Assembly (NCBI GenBank): GCA_032718475.1
Contig: JAUCBJ010004883.1
Location: 1 to 50,612 of the forward strand
Source: Nemertoderma westbladi
Taxonomy: Eukaryota > Xenacoelomorpha > Nemertodermatida > Nemertodermatidae
DNA length: 50,612 bases
Reading direction: 5' to 3'
The notes beneath the pieces were generated by a model that ran no database searches, had not been told where the DNA came from, and worked only from the letters and a program-made list of their open reading frames with translations. Position 1 is the first letter of the stretch, and each line of letters starts with the position of its first letter. Below are positions 31,955 through 42,760 of this stretch, piece after piece. The translations under genes and the position numbers were made by a program.

Positions 31955-33716
31955 ATGGAGAAATACGGTGTAATACATGGCCGATATGCTTGGCGGGCAT
32001 CACTCAAAGATGTCACCGATAACCCGGCGGTGATGGAGGGGCACCATATGGCGGCCATGATTCTTAACGTAACCTGGGCCGGAAATAAAATTAAACCGGC
32101 ACTTATTTCCCAGTCGCCAGCGAAGAAGGCCAAGGCGTCTTCCTACCATACTCTGGACTTCATACAGTAAGTATAAATTATTACTATTACTGATACTAAT
32201 GATACTATTTTTTCAATATTCGCAATATGTGACACTACTACCAAAAAATAACATGAATTAAAAAATAATCATCAATTGAAATTATGTATATTAATACATT
32301 AAGTTACTAATTTGGTGTTGTTCAAACTAAATCCTATTAAAAATACAATTGTTGGTTACATGCTAAAGTTAAATTTTCACTAACTACAATAATATTATAT
32401 TTATAATAATATATAGCGATATGTCTTCTAATGAGACGTTCTCGATGTTGTTCATCCTACATGCCGATTCCGAGATGTTTTACGAGAACGGGATCCGCGT
32501 GGGGGACATTTATCGCCATCCTTGAGCCGGGGTCCCGTGGGGGGTAGACGACACATTCCCGTGATTGTATCCCAGCTTAGTCCGGTGCACCGTAGGGCAG
32601 CCCCCATCTACCCTCTGCGTCACTCTAAATTGGAGGAAGTCACGAAATCGCCAGAACTGGCGGGTTTCTGCCTTGAAATCCCTACACTTGCTTTATCCGG
32701 GGTTTGTGTTGTTGTTCATATTATTTATTATTTGTAAATAAAGATTAATAATAATTATTATTATTGTAGATAAGTTTGTCAATTTCTACTACATATATTT
32801 TTAACACCATATTAAGCAGAATTGCTTTTATTACAAAAAAAATAATGACTTTCCTAAACAATAAGCAATATACATAATAAAAATAAATAATGAATAATGA
32901 ATAATAATAAATCTCATTTATAAATATTGTATTTTATAGATGATATTGAAGGTGGGTGGGGGCAACTTGTGCCGAGGTCTAAAGGGGGCGGCCTGCCCAT
33001 GCTACCGGCGGGGGTTGAACCTGTCATGGTGTATTGAAGGGGACATCCTCCTGCCAGAGATTTGCGATGCCGAGAACAAGACGGTGCAGCCACACATATT
33101 TTCATTACGGGATTTTACCGCGATGTTTCTAAATAGACAACAACAAAGGTACAAACAAGTACGTATTTTTAATATTCAAATTGATAATAAAATTTGTTAA
33201 TTAAAAAATATGGAAAACCTTGACGTTAATCATTTACATACTTACATTATTGCACTTTTTAATTAATTGATAGTAGCAATAATAAATAAACACGTTTGTA
33301 AGATATAAAAAATAGGCTACCAATTAAAGTCATACCAAAAAATAAATGCTTTTTGGTGAGATAAATATTCAAAATTGGGGGATGTAAATTGGTGCTACAA
33401 AAAAATATATATGGTGCTAAATAATTTTTTTGTGTGAAATCATCTAATTTGGGGTTGCAGTCAATTAGTTGCTTAAAAATATGACATTCCCATGAAAAAA
33501 TGTTACATTAAAAATAATATAATTATTGACATTTTATAAAATTTTGCAATATGCAAAAAACGTAATAATGGCTATTATTATATTATTAAAACGTAACTAT
33601 TGGATAATTTAGATTCCAAATTTAGTTTAAATATTTTTATTTCAAATATTATTTAAATTTTCAGGCGAAAAATCACCGGCATCTCACCAGTCCGCGTTTC
33701 CTCCTCTTATAGGAAT
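31955..33716 (+). CDS. Unrecognised multi-exon gene with GC-richer exons
   Basis: Exon 1 follows ATCATTTTAG and starts at an ATG (MEKYGVIHGRYAWRASLKDV ... SSYHTLDFI), ending at CATACA|GTAAGT (about 32165). A second exon after TATATAG (32417) reads in phase DMSSNETFSMLFILHADSEM then FYENGIRVGDIYRHP, with TGA near 32523. AATAAA at 32737-32742 could end the transcript. A third block after TTTTATAG (32941-33162) reads NLCRGLKGAACPCYRRGLNL, HIFSLRDFTAMFLNRQQQRY, KQ to a GTACG donor. A fourth piece after TTTTCAG (33664) reads AKNHRHLTSPRFLLL-stop. Exons are clearly GC-richer than the introns. I recognise no domain. Whether the four pieces are one gene is not settled, since exon 2 has a stop. Confidence 0.45.
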
Positions 33717-34080
33717 ATGATAAGGCTACACTAGCTTTGCTATAGTAAAATCATGTTCCTTTATTGTAAAGTTTTTGTTTTTTGTATTTTACATACTTAC
33801 ATATTTTACATACGTATTATACTACATAATTATGAAAAGTGGCCTGTAAATGCACAGGTTCGTGAGTTTGTCTCCTATTCGAGGATCCCCCCATCCAGAG
33901 AACTCCGGACATAATCATGGTGAGAACCTACCAATAAGGTGGATTCACATGTACAGTCTGCTGCTGCAGAGGTCAGCCAGCCATTGATAGTGCCAGAGAA
34001 GCCAGCCGCTTCTGAGAACTTAGAAGATATTCGTCTTATAACTTATTTACATGGTTTAATAACTTTTTAATAGGTAGAAC
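33717..34080. other. Gene-free interval
   Basis: AT-rich, then a GC-richer patch (33850-34010) with no recognised coding content. Confidence 0.4.
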
Positions 34081-35335
34081 ACAACGTGTTAAGATAGGGT
34101 CGAATTATTCAAGTTATTCTAGAATTATATCAGTTGTCAGATGTAAGCATATCATTATATCAAGGTTCCTGTGCAGGACCATTATTATTCCTGCTATATA
34201 TTAACGATTTGCGCGATAATTTTGATTCTGGTGTTAACACACGTTTAATTGCTGATGATGCAAAGTTATTTTCTTCCTTTGGTACAGTGACGGGATAGCT
34301 TTAGTAATTGGTCGGATGATTGGCAATTATCAGTTGCCAACCATAAATGTAAAATTTTAGCAGTAGGAAAAGCTCACGAGGAAGCCTGTTACTATAATAA
34401 TGGCTTGCAACTCAAAAACGTGTCCTCGTTCCATGACGTGGGAGTAATCATTGATAAAAATCTTTTATTTTCTGAGCACATTATGAATATAACTTCATCT
34501 GCGTATAAATCTATAAACCGTATATTTAGATGTTTTATCACGTCCAATAAGTATCTCTGTTAACATCCTACAAATTGTATACACGACCAATTCTAGAATA
34601 CAGTAGTACTGTCTGGAATCCATTTCTTAAAGCCAACCAGTTTTATGGTTTGACTGATAAATTAGAAGCGGTACAGCGGTACTTCACCCGGCGCCTTTTT
34701 TATCAATGTAAATTAGATACTGAAACACCTTATATAGATCAAAAGATTGAAATTATTGGAACTTGAACCTCTCGAGTTACGTCCTATTCATAGAGACCTA
34801 GTACTCATGTATAGAATTATGCATAAGCAAAGTGGCTTAAATAGCGAGTTATAGCGAGAAATAGCGAGTCACAACTTTAAAATTAGAAGTCAGAAATTTA
34901 AAACTTATAGAATCGGTAATATATTTTTTAATCTTGTAGTCAATATTTGGAATGGACTACCGAGTCACGTGGTTAATTCGTCCAGCACCGATTTATTTAA
35001 ACGCAGAATTCGTGAATGTGATTTTTCCAAGTACTGCAAGTTTCATAGAAATTTATAATTCAAGTGTCCATTATAAAAGTGTCCGTATTTTGATTATGAT
35101 TGTGATTGTTTTATTGTCATTTTATATTACTTTTATTTAGATATTTTCTATTTTATTTAATTAATTACTTAAAGCTAAAACATTAGTCGCTTCGTGGTCT
35201 TTATTTTGTAAATTCAGTGCTTTCGTTTTAATGTATGTATATGTGTACTGACTTTTATTGCGCTGTTTTAACTTAGGTGGAGATGTTTCCCCTTTAATAA
35301 AATATCTTATCTTATCTTATCTTATCTCTGTCTTA
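34081..35335 (+). pseudogene. CR1/jockey-like LINE, 3' half
   Basis: Reverse transcriptase blocks appear in order: YQGSCAGPLLFLLYINDLR, LIADDAKLF (catalytic ADD at 34251-34259), WQLSVANHKCKILAVG, VSSFHDVGVIIDKNL, YTRPILEYSSTVWNPF, EAVQRYFTRRLF and the C-terminal NIWNGLPSHVVNSSS. Frames change several times and a stop follows ADDAKLFSSF, so it is dead. The 3' end is a (CTTAT)n microsatellite (about 35308-35330), the usual tail of this group. The 5' half, including the endonuclease, is missing, consistent with 5' truncation at insertion. Confidence 0.85.
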
Positions 35336-35504
35336 CCACTTACTCTTCAGCTGCCACTTGACGAAAGTGTAATTGTGGAAATTACTACCACCACTGGTAA
35401 TGATACTGCAGTATGATTGAAATAATATATATTTATACTTCGTATTGTTGTTGATATTTTCTATTTTGCATTATATTTTTATATACTCAATAATATGTAG
35501 ATCA

Positions 35505-35800
35505 AATGGCTAACCTAAAAATCATCTCATATAATTGCAACTCTGTCAAACGACCAGTTGCACTGAAAACAATTAAAGATATGTGTAATATTGGTGTTGA
35601 TTGTATATGTTCATATACTGTTCGGCATATAATGCCAAACCACAGGTGGAATCTCGGACAAAAGAGCCCAGGTGGAATATGGTTAAGGGAAAGTGAATTC
35701 CTTTTACACATTTGAGTGTTAATGGTGATTTCAATGCCCATGTTACAAGATCTTTTTTCACTGAACTCTGTAATTGGTGTGAGAATTTGATAATTAAGTG
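35505..35800 (+). pseudogene. LINE endonuclease fragment
   Basis: MANLKIISYNCNSVKRPVAL is the start of an APE-type endonuclease as in CR1/L2-like ORF2. After a gap comes VNGDFNAHVTRSFFTELCNW, the GDFN catalytic block. Most of the middle is deleted. It begins about 170 bp after the tail of the previous LINE, so it is a separate, internally deleted copy, possibly the 5' end of a second element of the same kind. Confidence 0.7.
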
Positions 35801-36229
35801 ATGATGAAAAATTACGTGCCGAAAATGCTGTTTGATGTAAATGCCATTTTAGAGTCGAATTTACACTTAAAAGTTGAATTTAAAAAAAAAGTTTTAAATG
35901 AAATTTGAACTTCTCCCCGACTGTTGTTAGTACTGAACTAAATACTGAAACAGGCTAATCAACTAATGGATAAAATAAATATAAGCAGAAATAACCCTCA
36001 GGCGCTGTTCTGGGCCATGGTCATGGACATGGGTGGGGTCATCTCGCCATGGCCGTGGGCATGGGTGATACCTCCCCCTACCTCTTTGCGGATGTCGCCA
36101 AAGCAGCTGCACCCCCCCCCCCCCCTATCGCTGGTGCCCTAGACGTCTCCCCACCAGTCGCCCCCCTAGCTGCCACCGATGCCCCAGCAGTCGCCAACCC
36201 ACCAGTCACCCTGATGCTCCACCACAGCC
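35801..36229. other. Gap with GC-rich, C-tract patch
   Basis: 36000-36230 is GC-rich with a C run at about 36111-36126 and Pro/Ala-rich open frames that I regard as compositional. Confidence 0.4.
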
Positions 36230-37110
36230 GATTCTCAGAGCTAACCATAATCTGGTATCTGGCTTTGTTAAAACGGGCCATATCCAATCAAGTGTCAGTG
36301 GCTTCTCTCAATTCTCCCTTCCGAAGTACCTGATGGATACTTGAAGAAGAATCCTTGATGAAATCGATTCTGCCATCATTCATCTTTGACATGAATATTC
36401 TCATCTATGGTGTGAATAAGATATCCCAACTCGCAAGAGAAGGGGCAAGAAAATTGAGATCCCTGCTGGGAAATGAGTTTCTGTAGAGAGTAAAATGGCA
36501 GCTTGATGAGGCAAAGAAAGCAAAGAAAGAAAAATATGAAGAAAGAACAAAGAAGGTCCATGTATGGAAGGATAATAAAGCATCTGAAAGGTCCGAGAAA
36601 GTTCAAGATGCTGCTCAGGCAAGAAAATCAGCTGGCCCTAAACCTAAGCAGAGGTGAAAGCGAATAAGAAGCCCAAGTCCATCTACTCATTTTGTATATC
36701 ATTTTCTGAGTTACTTCTTCTACTCTACCAATCTTGTGATCCTAATGAGCATTCCCCAACCCATGAGTAATCCTTTTGGCGACATGATTTAAACATTCCA
36801 ATTTTATAATAGGATGTGCTGGACAATAAGGAGGATTATCACACATCTGGACAAATACAGCACTATCACCATCGCTCAACATCTCAGTATATCGTCATTA
36901 ATGCAAGCTACGGATCTATTCCACATATACCACTTTACACAATTCATCCATGATACCTATCTTAATAAGGGACAACTCCTTCTGTTCTTTATTTTTTCCC
37001 CTTCCTGTATAAGAAGTTTGTCGCACAAAGTCTTGTGTTAACAAACTGCCGAACTGGCGATACACCATGTCTCTAAGTGTATCCACCGAGCCTGGACAAG
37101 CTCTTTGCCA
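36230..37110 (-). pseudogene. Mutator-like transposase fragment, minus copy
   Basis: Read on the minus strand this matches the + copy at 41780-42330 closely: the segment encoding WNR..., MLSDGDSAVFVQMCDNPP (out-of-frame stops), ECLNHVAKRITHGLGN and the following helix-rich part. It carries several stops and indels. Upstream on the same strand the sequence (about 37110-37440) has proline-rich and cysteine-containing frames that I cannot place. Mutator-like transposases cut and paste DNA with a DDE active site; here only the part after the second catalytic region is visible. Confidence 0.6.
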
Positions 37111-37528
37111 TATCTTCATTCTCCATTAATGAAAGAAGTTCTGTTTCATTATTAGCTGGTGTAAATAACTTAGGATAACTTTTGGTGTAACCACCACATT
37201 CTTCACAAATCAAAGGATATTGATACTCGATATTAGCTATAATTTATGTTCATGGACTTAATTTCCATGCAGTTATTGTAAGACATCTTCCAAATGTCTT
37301 CCATTAAGACATCTATAGGATTTAGATGTTGGTACAGTTTCGGATGAAGGAGGAGGAGGAGGTGGTACAACAACTCGCTTTGGCATCACGCTATCACAGG
37401 GGATCTGAGCTGGCCAGAGCGTGAATCTGTCTGTCTGATTGAATCTATCATAGTGTATGGATGATAGAAATAAAATAAAATACTGAGGGTCTTTAGCTGG
37501 TTTTATTAGATTAATTAAAAATATAATA

Positions 37529-37563
37529 GTAAACGTTTTCGACCAACCGGTCTGCATCAGACT
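37529..37563 (-). ncRNA. Hammerhead-like hairpin
   Basis: On the minus strand: CTGATGC, then stem GACC/GGTC with loop GGTT, then GAAA and ACGT. This is the hammerhead ribozyme core order (CUGANGA, stem II, GAAA) with one core change (A9 to C) and the tiny palindromic stem III typical of motifs in Penelope-like elements. Flanking copies of AAAGACCCTC (37480-37495 and about 37590) may mark the ends of a small retroelement fragment. Probably inactive. Confidence 0.5.
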
Positions 37564-38475
37564 ATGTACTGGCAACTAACAGGAAAGAGTAGAGGGTCTT
37601 TATAAATATTAATAGTATTAATAGTATTAATAGGGAATACCCGATAGGTAAATCCCAGAAAAGGTAACGTGAATATATAATGTATGGTATAATTGTGATA
37701 GTTATATTACATATGGCATAAGGTTGGTATTTTTATTAGATATTTTGTTTCTTCATTAGAATTCTGTTATTTAAATTGCGAAAAAAATTAATTTATTCGC
37801 GATAAAATTAATTAAATCGCAATAAAATTAATTAAATCGTGATCAAAATGATTTATTTCATGATAAAACTAATTGCTAAACCGTAGCTAAACTTCCTAGA
37901 GAATTCCCACTTTCAGGATACAGGATGATCAATTCCTTATTGAGGACTCAATGCAATATTAATGGAGGTTTAAACAGAGCTAATGCTGTTTTGCACGAGA
38001 TAGATCCCATATCGTCTTCCATTTGGGTGCTGTAGAGATATATGGTTTGTCTTCTAGAATGCGTGGTGAAAAAGGTTGTGAAAATCGTGATGTGGCAGCT
38101 CACATGATTGCAAGCAGAGGTGGTAACTGCGGTAGCTATCACATATTTATATTCCACTGATGGCTCTCAATTCATAGATTTGTGTTTATACTCAATGCCT
38201 ATTCCATTGCTGTATTTTAACAAATTTACAACAGTATTGTTAACACTATTTGGGATTCTGTGTTACTCTATTCGTCTCATTAATTCCACAGGGTAGGTGT
38301 CGCAGTTTAGATTTGGCACCAAATTTTGGTGCCAGCACCAAATTTTGTCAATATCAATAATATATAATTGTATAAGAGTTTTCTAACTTGTATTTTTCGC
38401 TGGAGGATGAATACATTTTTGAAAATAAGAAAATTGATCAAGATATAGTATCATCTTGTTTCTTGCTTTATACAG
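37564..38475. other. Gene-free interval
   Basis: AT-rich. Positions 37945-38160 are weakly open on both strands without a recognised family. Confidence 0.4.
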
Positions 38476-38641
38476 GTTTATGAGGGCCCTGAATCCGATG
38501 GAATCGATAAAAACAGCACTGGTCAGACATCTAAAATTTGTACTTTTTGGTTATGGGTATGAAATCTGTCAGAAAGTGTCATTCAAGCGCGAACCCATAA
38601 GGCAGGTGGGGGTGCCTTGTTACTGTGGGGATTATACTTAA
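38476..38641 (+). CDS. Unassigned terminal exon
   Basis: A good acceptor (TTTCTTGCTTTATACAG) precedes FMRALNPMESIKTALVRHLK, FVLFGYGYEICQKVSFKREP and VPCYCGDYT with a TAA at 38639-38641. It is GC-richer than its surroundings, like the exons at 31.9-33.2 kb, and could be a distal exon of that gene or of a related one. I recognise no domain. Confidence 0.35.
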
Positions 38642-39407
38642 TGTTATTGAGTTTATTGTTTTCCATAAATTAACCAAAGCAAACAGTCGGCCAAAGCCAG
38701 AGGCAACCCAAAGGCTCCTCGTTTGATAGCTGCTACCCGAAGGTAGGGATGGGCCAATTATTGCTCCCAGTAATTAAAGTTTTTAATGTATTTGGTATTG
38801 GTTTGTAGTGTAATTTATCGACTCCAGTGGATGAATATATCTTTGCAGCTAATATATTGTACTACTTTAATTACTTAATTAATTAATGAACCTTGTGTGT
38901 GAATTTTTTAAAAATTCCATGGACTATAGAGCAAGGCATTGACAATAACTTTATATATAGAACCAATTTCTGTTTCAACTGGTCATATATTTGTTGCTTA
39001 TGACTTGGACTCCAGCGAAGGTTAGGCTGAGTCAGACCCATACTCAGAAGAGGTTTCTATGGGCACTGATAGTACAGATGAAGCAATTAATCTTACTTAT
39101 GTGTATGAAGCTCAGTGACACGAAACATATTCCAGTGGATCAAAAGATCAAGTTTTAGCTAGAAAAGATATCGGTTTACTGAAGTATGACTCTACAAGAT
39201 CAGTTGCCGTAATCTCAGTTGAATTAAGAATATATTTATTGGCAATTAATCTTCTTTCATTTCATAATAGTTCTGGACCATTTACTGGTAGTACTGATTA
39301 ATATGTCAGATCTGAAACAAAAGAAACAAAATATACACAATTAATCTTTGGAATGACAACAGAAGCGAATAAGGGAACTTTTATTGGCATGTTTAAGTTA
39401 TTAGCAA

Positions 39408-40290
39408 TGAATTAAGCAATGAATTAGCACTGGATTACGCAATGAGGACGGCCACAAAGGGTGAAGATCTGGGATTCACACTTCAAGAACGCAGAAGTAG
39501 TAGATATCCGGCAACTACAGTCACAGACACCGACTTTGCGGATGACATCGCCCTGCTCTCTAATACGCTAGCAGATGCACAGCTTCTACTAAATAAAGTG
39601 GAGAGGGCTGCTAAGCAGGTTGGATTGCATATAAATGCTACCAAGACCGAATTCAGGACCTTTAATGTTGATGGAAACTTGACAACCATTGATAATAATC
39701 AACTAAGGCAGGTCGATGACTTCCAGTACCTTGGATCATGGATAGAGAGTAGCAAAAAGGACATAGAAGTTAGGAAAGCAAAGGCTTGGGTAGCTCTATC
39801 AAAAATGGATACCATCTGGAAATCAGATCTCTCCAGGCACCTGAAGACCAAGTTCTTTCGAGCCACAGTGGAAAGTGTATTTTTATACGGGGGTGAGACC
39901 TGGACACTTACTAAATCACTTGAACAACGAATTGATGGTTGCTACACAAGACTACTAAGGGCAGCCCTAAACATCAGCTGGAGACAACACATGACAAACG
40001 CCGAGCTTTATGGTACAATACCACCTGTATCAACCACCCTCCGTGAACGCAGATTAAGATTCAGTGGGCACTGCTGGCGAAGTAAAGATGAGGTCATACC
40101 AGATCTACTTCTCTGGCAACCAACTCATGGAAAGCGTAGTCGTGGACGACCTGCCATAACATATATAGATCAACTTGAAAGGGATACTGAACTTGGGAGA
40201 AACGAAATTGCGACAACTATGGAGAATCGGGAAGCCTGGAAGGATCTCATTTCCACTGTCCGAGTTCGCTCGACCTAGTAGTAGTAGTAG
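39408..40290 (+). mobile_element. RTE-like LINE insertion, 5'-truncated
   Basis: A 278-codon frame starts at 39442 and begins just before the catalytic FADD of the reverse transcriptase (DTDFADDIALLSNTLADAQ). It continues through DDFQYLGSWIESSKKDIEVR, KAKAWVALSKMDTIW, VESVFLYGGETWTL, RLLRAALNISWRQHMTNAEL, RRLRFSGHCWR, HGKRSRGRPAITYIDQLERD to VRVRST and the tail (TAG)n. The frame is open to the end, so the insertion is fairly young. It is flanked by 14-bp direct repeats TAAGTTATTAGCAA (39394-39407 and 40291-40304), the target-site duplication in the hAT gene. The endonuclease and most of the reverse transcriptase were lost on insertion. Confidence 0.85.
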
Positions 40291-40352
40291 TAAGTTATTA
40301 GCAAAGTATGATACCGTTCTAGACAGCCACATTCAATATGCACATAATCATC

Positions 40353-40504
40353 AAAGGGTTTCCTATTTGTCAAAGGGTTTCCTATTTGTCGAAGGGTTTC
40401 CTATTTGTCAAAGGGTTTCCTATTTGTCAAAGGGTTTCCTATTTGTCAAAGGGTTTCCTATTTGTCAAAGGGTTTCCTATTTGTCAAAGGGTTTCCTATT
40501 TGCC
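40353..40504. repeat. 19-bp VNTR, eight copies
   Basis: Eight units close to AAAGGGTTTCCTATTTGTC, one with GAAGGG and the last ending TGCC. Nineteen is not a multiple of 3, so the array cycles through frames and cannot be read as a simple protein repeat. It sits inside the hAT DUF4371 region between SYLS and RIQN and appears to have grown from one original copy there. Confidence 0.95.
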
Positions 40505-41039
40505 ACTCAGAATCCAAAATTAATTTCTCGATATTCTTGCCCATAAATTTGCTGCGAAATTATAAATGATATTAAAAGCAACAAATATTTTGCAATGCTG
40601 TATGATACAACACCTGATGGTGTACTCCATGAGCACATGTCCTAAGTCATTCGGTTTGTTGATATAGACTATGAGTGGAAGGAAGCCTGCATTAAGGAAG
40701 TGTTCATTGAATTTATTAACATCTCATTATACCAATTGTGGTCAAATATTGTGATTTTTTTTATTATTTCATCTAGAGCAGAATTTTATGAGAATTTTAA
40801 ATCTCAAAACTGCTTGGCGAGATCTAATTTACTTCTCGAGTTATGGCGGATTTTCTATCTGTATGTCGGTCGACTGTCTGATAATATTAAAGCACCTGTT
40901 GGTTTGCATGACATAGTGAGAGAATAGTAGTACATAGTGACATAGTAGAATGGATTTCGATAAAAAGAAAAGGAAAAAATTGTTTTCTGGTGTTTCATTC
41001 ACAGCACCTATATAAACTAGAACCAGTAAAAGAAGTACT

Positions 41040-42330
41040 GGTGTCGGGACCAGTCGTTGGTAGCTCTGAAGGACGTCTAATGATGGAATTGTCAGCATTC
41101 ATAAAATGTCCTAACACAATACACCAACATTTTTGCCAAGGTGTATTACAAATTTGTGTGCAGACCACTCCAGGTTTTTATTTTTCCCTGAAGTTACTGT
41201 GTCAACACTAATTTTGAAGACATCTTTCAAAGTGTTGATAGTGATTCAATAAGAGGATATCATCAAATAAACCTGCGTATTGCATTGACTTTTATGGCTA
41301 TGGGGGGATCTCATAATAGCGCTAATCAGTTTTCTGAAGTTTCATTATCTCAACTACCTGTTACAAAGATTCGATGGAACATATACAATTGAGATAAGTT
41401 CAGTTGTTGAAAAACTCTATTGGGAACCACAGGAATGAAGCATCAAAGTTGTGGAATGAAATGGCTTCTAATGATATGCACTCAACTTTGTAGTTGATTA
41501 TATTCCAAATATTAATTTAACATTTGATGAGACATAGCAAAAACCTGTGCACACTTCTTTATACTGTGTTGCATTTGTTATTTTAGCCATATCTGGTGCA
41601 GTATTGGATTGTTTTGCAGTGTCTAAATCTTGTAATATTTGTCGAAAATGTAGCACAAAACCAAATGTGCCCACCCACAAATGTGCTACAAACTTTACGG
41701 GAAGCAGTCCTTCAATGGAGACACATGCCACTAAACAGATGTGGAATAGATTCATAGCCTTGCATCAATGACGATATAAGTTGTCGTATACGAGATGTTG
41801 AGTGATGGTAATAGTGCTGTATTTGTCCAGATGTATGATAATCCTCCTTATTGTTCAGCACATCCTATTATAAAATTGGAATGTATAAATCATGTCGCCA
41901 GACAGATTACTCATGGGTTGGGGAATGCTCATAGGGATCACAAGATTGGTAGAGTAGAAAGAGTAACTCAGAAAATGATATACAAAATGAGTAGATGGAC
42001 ATGGGCATCTTATTCGCTTTCAATTTTCTTGCCCCTTCGCTTGCGATTTGGGATATCTTATTCTCACATCATAGATGAGAATATTCTTGTCATAGATGAA
42101 TGATGGCATAATCGACTTCTTATCCGGAAGTACTGGTAGCATCAGGTACTTCGGAAGGGATAATGGAGAGAAGCCACTGATGCTTGACTGGATATTGGGC
42201 CAGTTATGACAAAACCAGACCCCAGATTCTGGTTAGATCTGAGCCTCGACTCTATCATTAACAGCATCCATCAGTTTGGAACAGAGATGGAAATACACTC
42301 TTTGAAAGGTAGTCTAGTTTAGGGTACCTT
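41040..42330 (+). pseudogene. Mutator-like transposase pseudogene, plus copy
   Basis: Blocks in order across several frames: EGRLMMELSAFIKCPNTI; NLRIALTFMAMGGSHNSANQ; LYCVAFVILAISGAVLDCFA; VSKSCNICRKC with THKCATNFTGSSPSMETHAT (Cys-rich, the GSS-x-x-ME hallmark); MLSDGNSAVFVQMYDNPPYC; IKLECINHVARQITHGLGNA; VTQKMIYKMSR. These are the order and hallmarks of animal Mutator-like (PF20700-type) transposases. Stops after ALHQ and elsewhere, plus frame changes, make it non-functional. The D of SDGNS and later acidic residues would be catalytic. The minus-strand copy at 36.2-37.1 kb is its inverted partner. Confidence 0.75.
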
Positions 42331-42760
42331 GTTTTTAAAGTCTTGTAGAATAAAGACAAAACAGCTGATGAACTACAGTAAGTTTATTACTACCAAGTTA
42401 TTATTATGTAGATAAAATACAATTATAATTGTATAGAAACATTAATATGTCGCAACCAGTCTGTAGGCTGTGACTATGTACAGAACATGTACATATGTAT
42501 ACTGTACGGTACTAATAATTCTGAAATATCCTGAATGCATTGCATACAAGCAGCATACTGAATTTTTCGTAATAAAACGTAATAATCGATTTGCTATCAT
42601 AGAACTATAACAGATTGGATGTCAGAGATTGTCATTAGCAATACCGTGGTCGTGATAATGAAACCCGATATAGATGAAGAAAACGACTATGGCCACGATG
42701 ATTATGGCAGTAGTTGGGTACCGGACGTTTTGAAACAGATTGGCAACCACGAACGCACAG
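42331..42760. other. Gene-free interval
   Basis: AT-rich sequence between the Mutator-like copy and the end of the next LINE. Nothing recognised. Confidence 0.4.

Larger units (their letters stand above)
39020..40780 (+). pseudogene. hAT (DUF4371-type) transposase pseudogene, split by a LINE
   Basis: The left part (39020-39407) reads ARKDIGLLKYD ... EANKGTFIGMFKLLA. The right part (40305-40780) resumes exactly in phase with KYDTVLDSHIQYAHNHQR, VSYLS, [VNTR], RIQNPKLISRYS, IINDIKSNKYFAMLYDTTPD, VIRFVDIDYEWKEACIKEVF. These are the DUF4371 blocks of hAT/ZMYM-like elements (F-x-x-L-x-KYD, IQN, DSTPD, IRYVD). Several stops are present (for example after EHMS), so it is dead. The C-terminal dimerisation domain is not seen. 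A LINE (39408-40290) and a 19-bp array (40353-40504) interrupt it. Confidence 0.75.

Noticed and set aside
40175-40546. Repetitive + frames reading VSYLSKGF-type peptides
   Set aside because: They are the 19-bp VNTR read through three frames plus LINE and hAT edges, not a gene.
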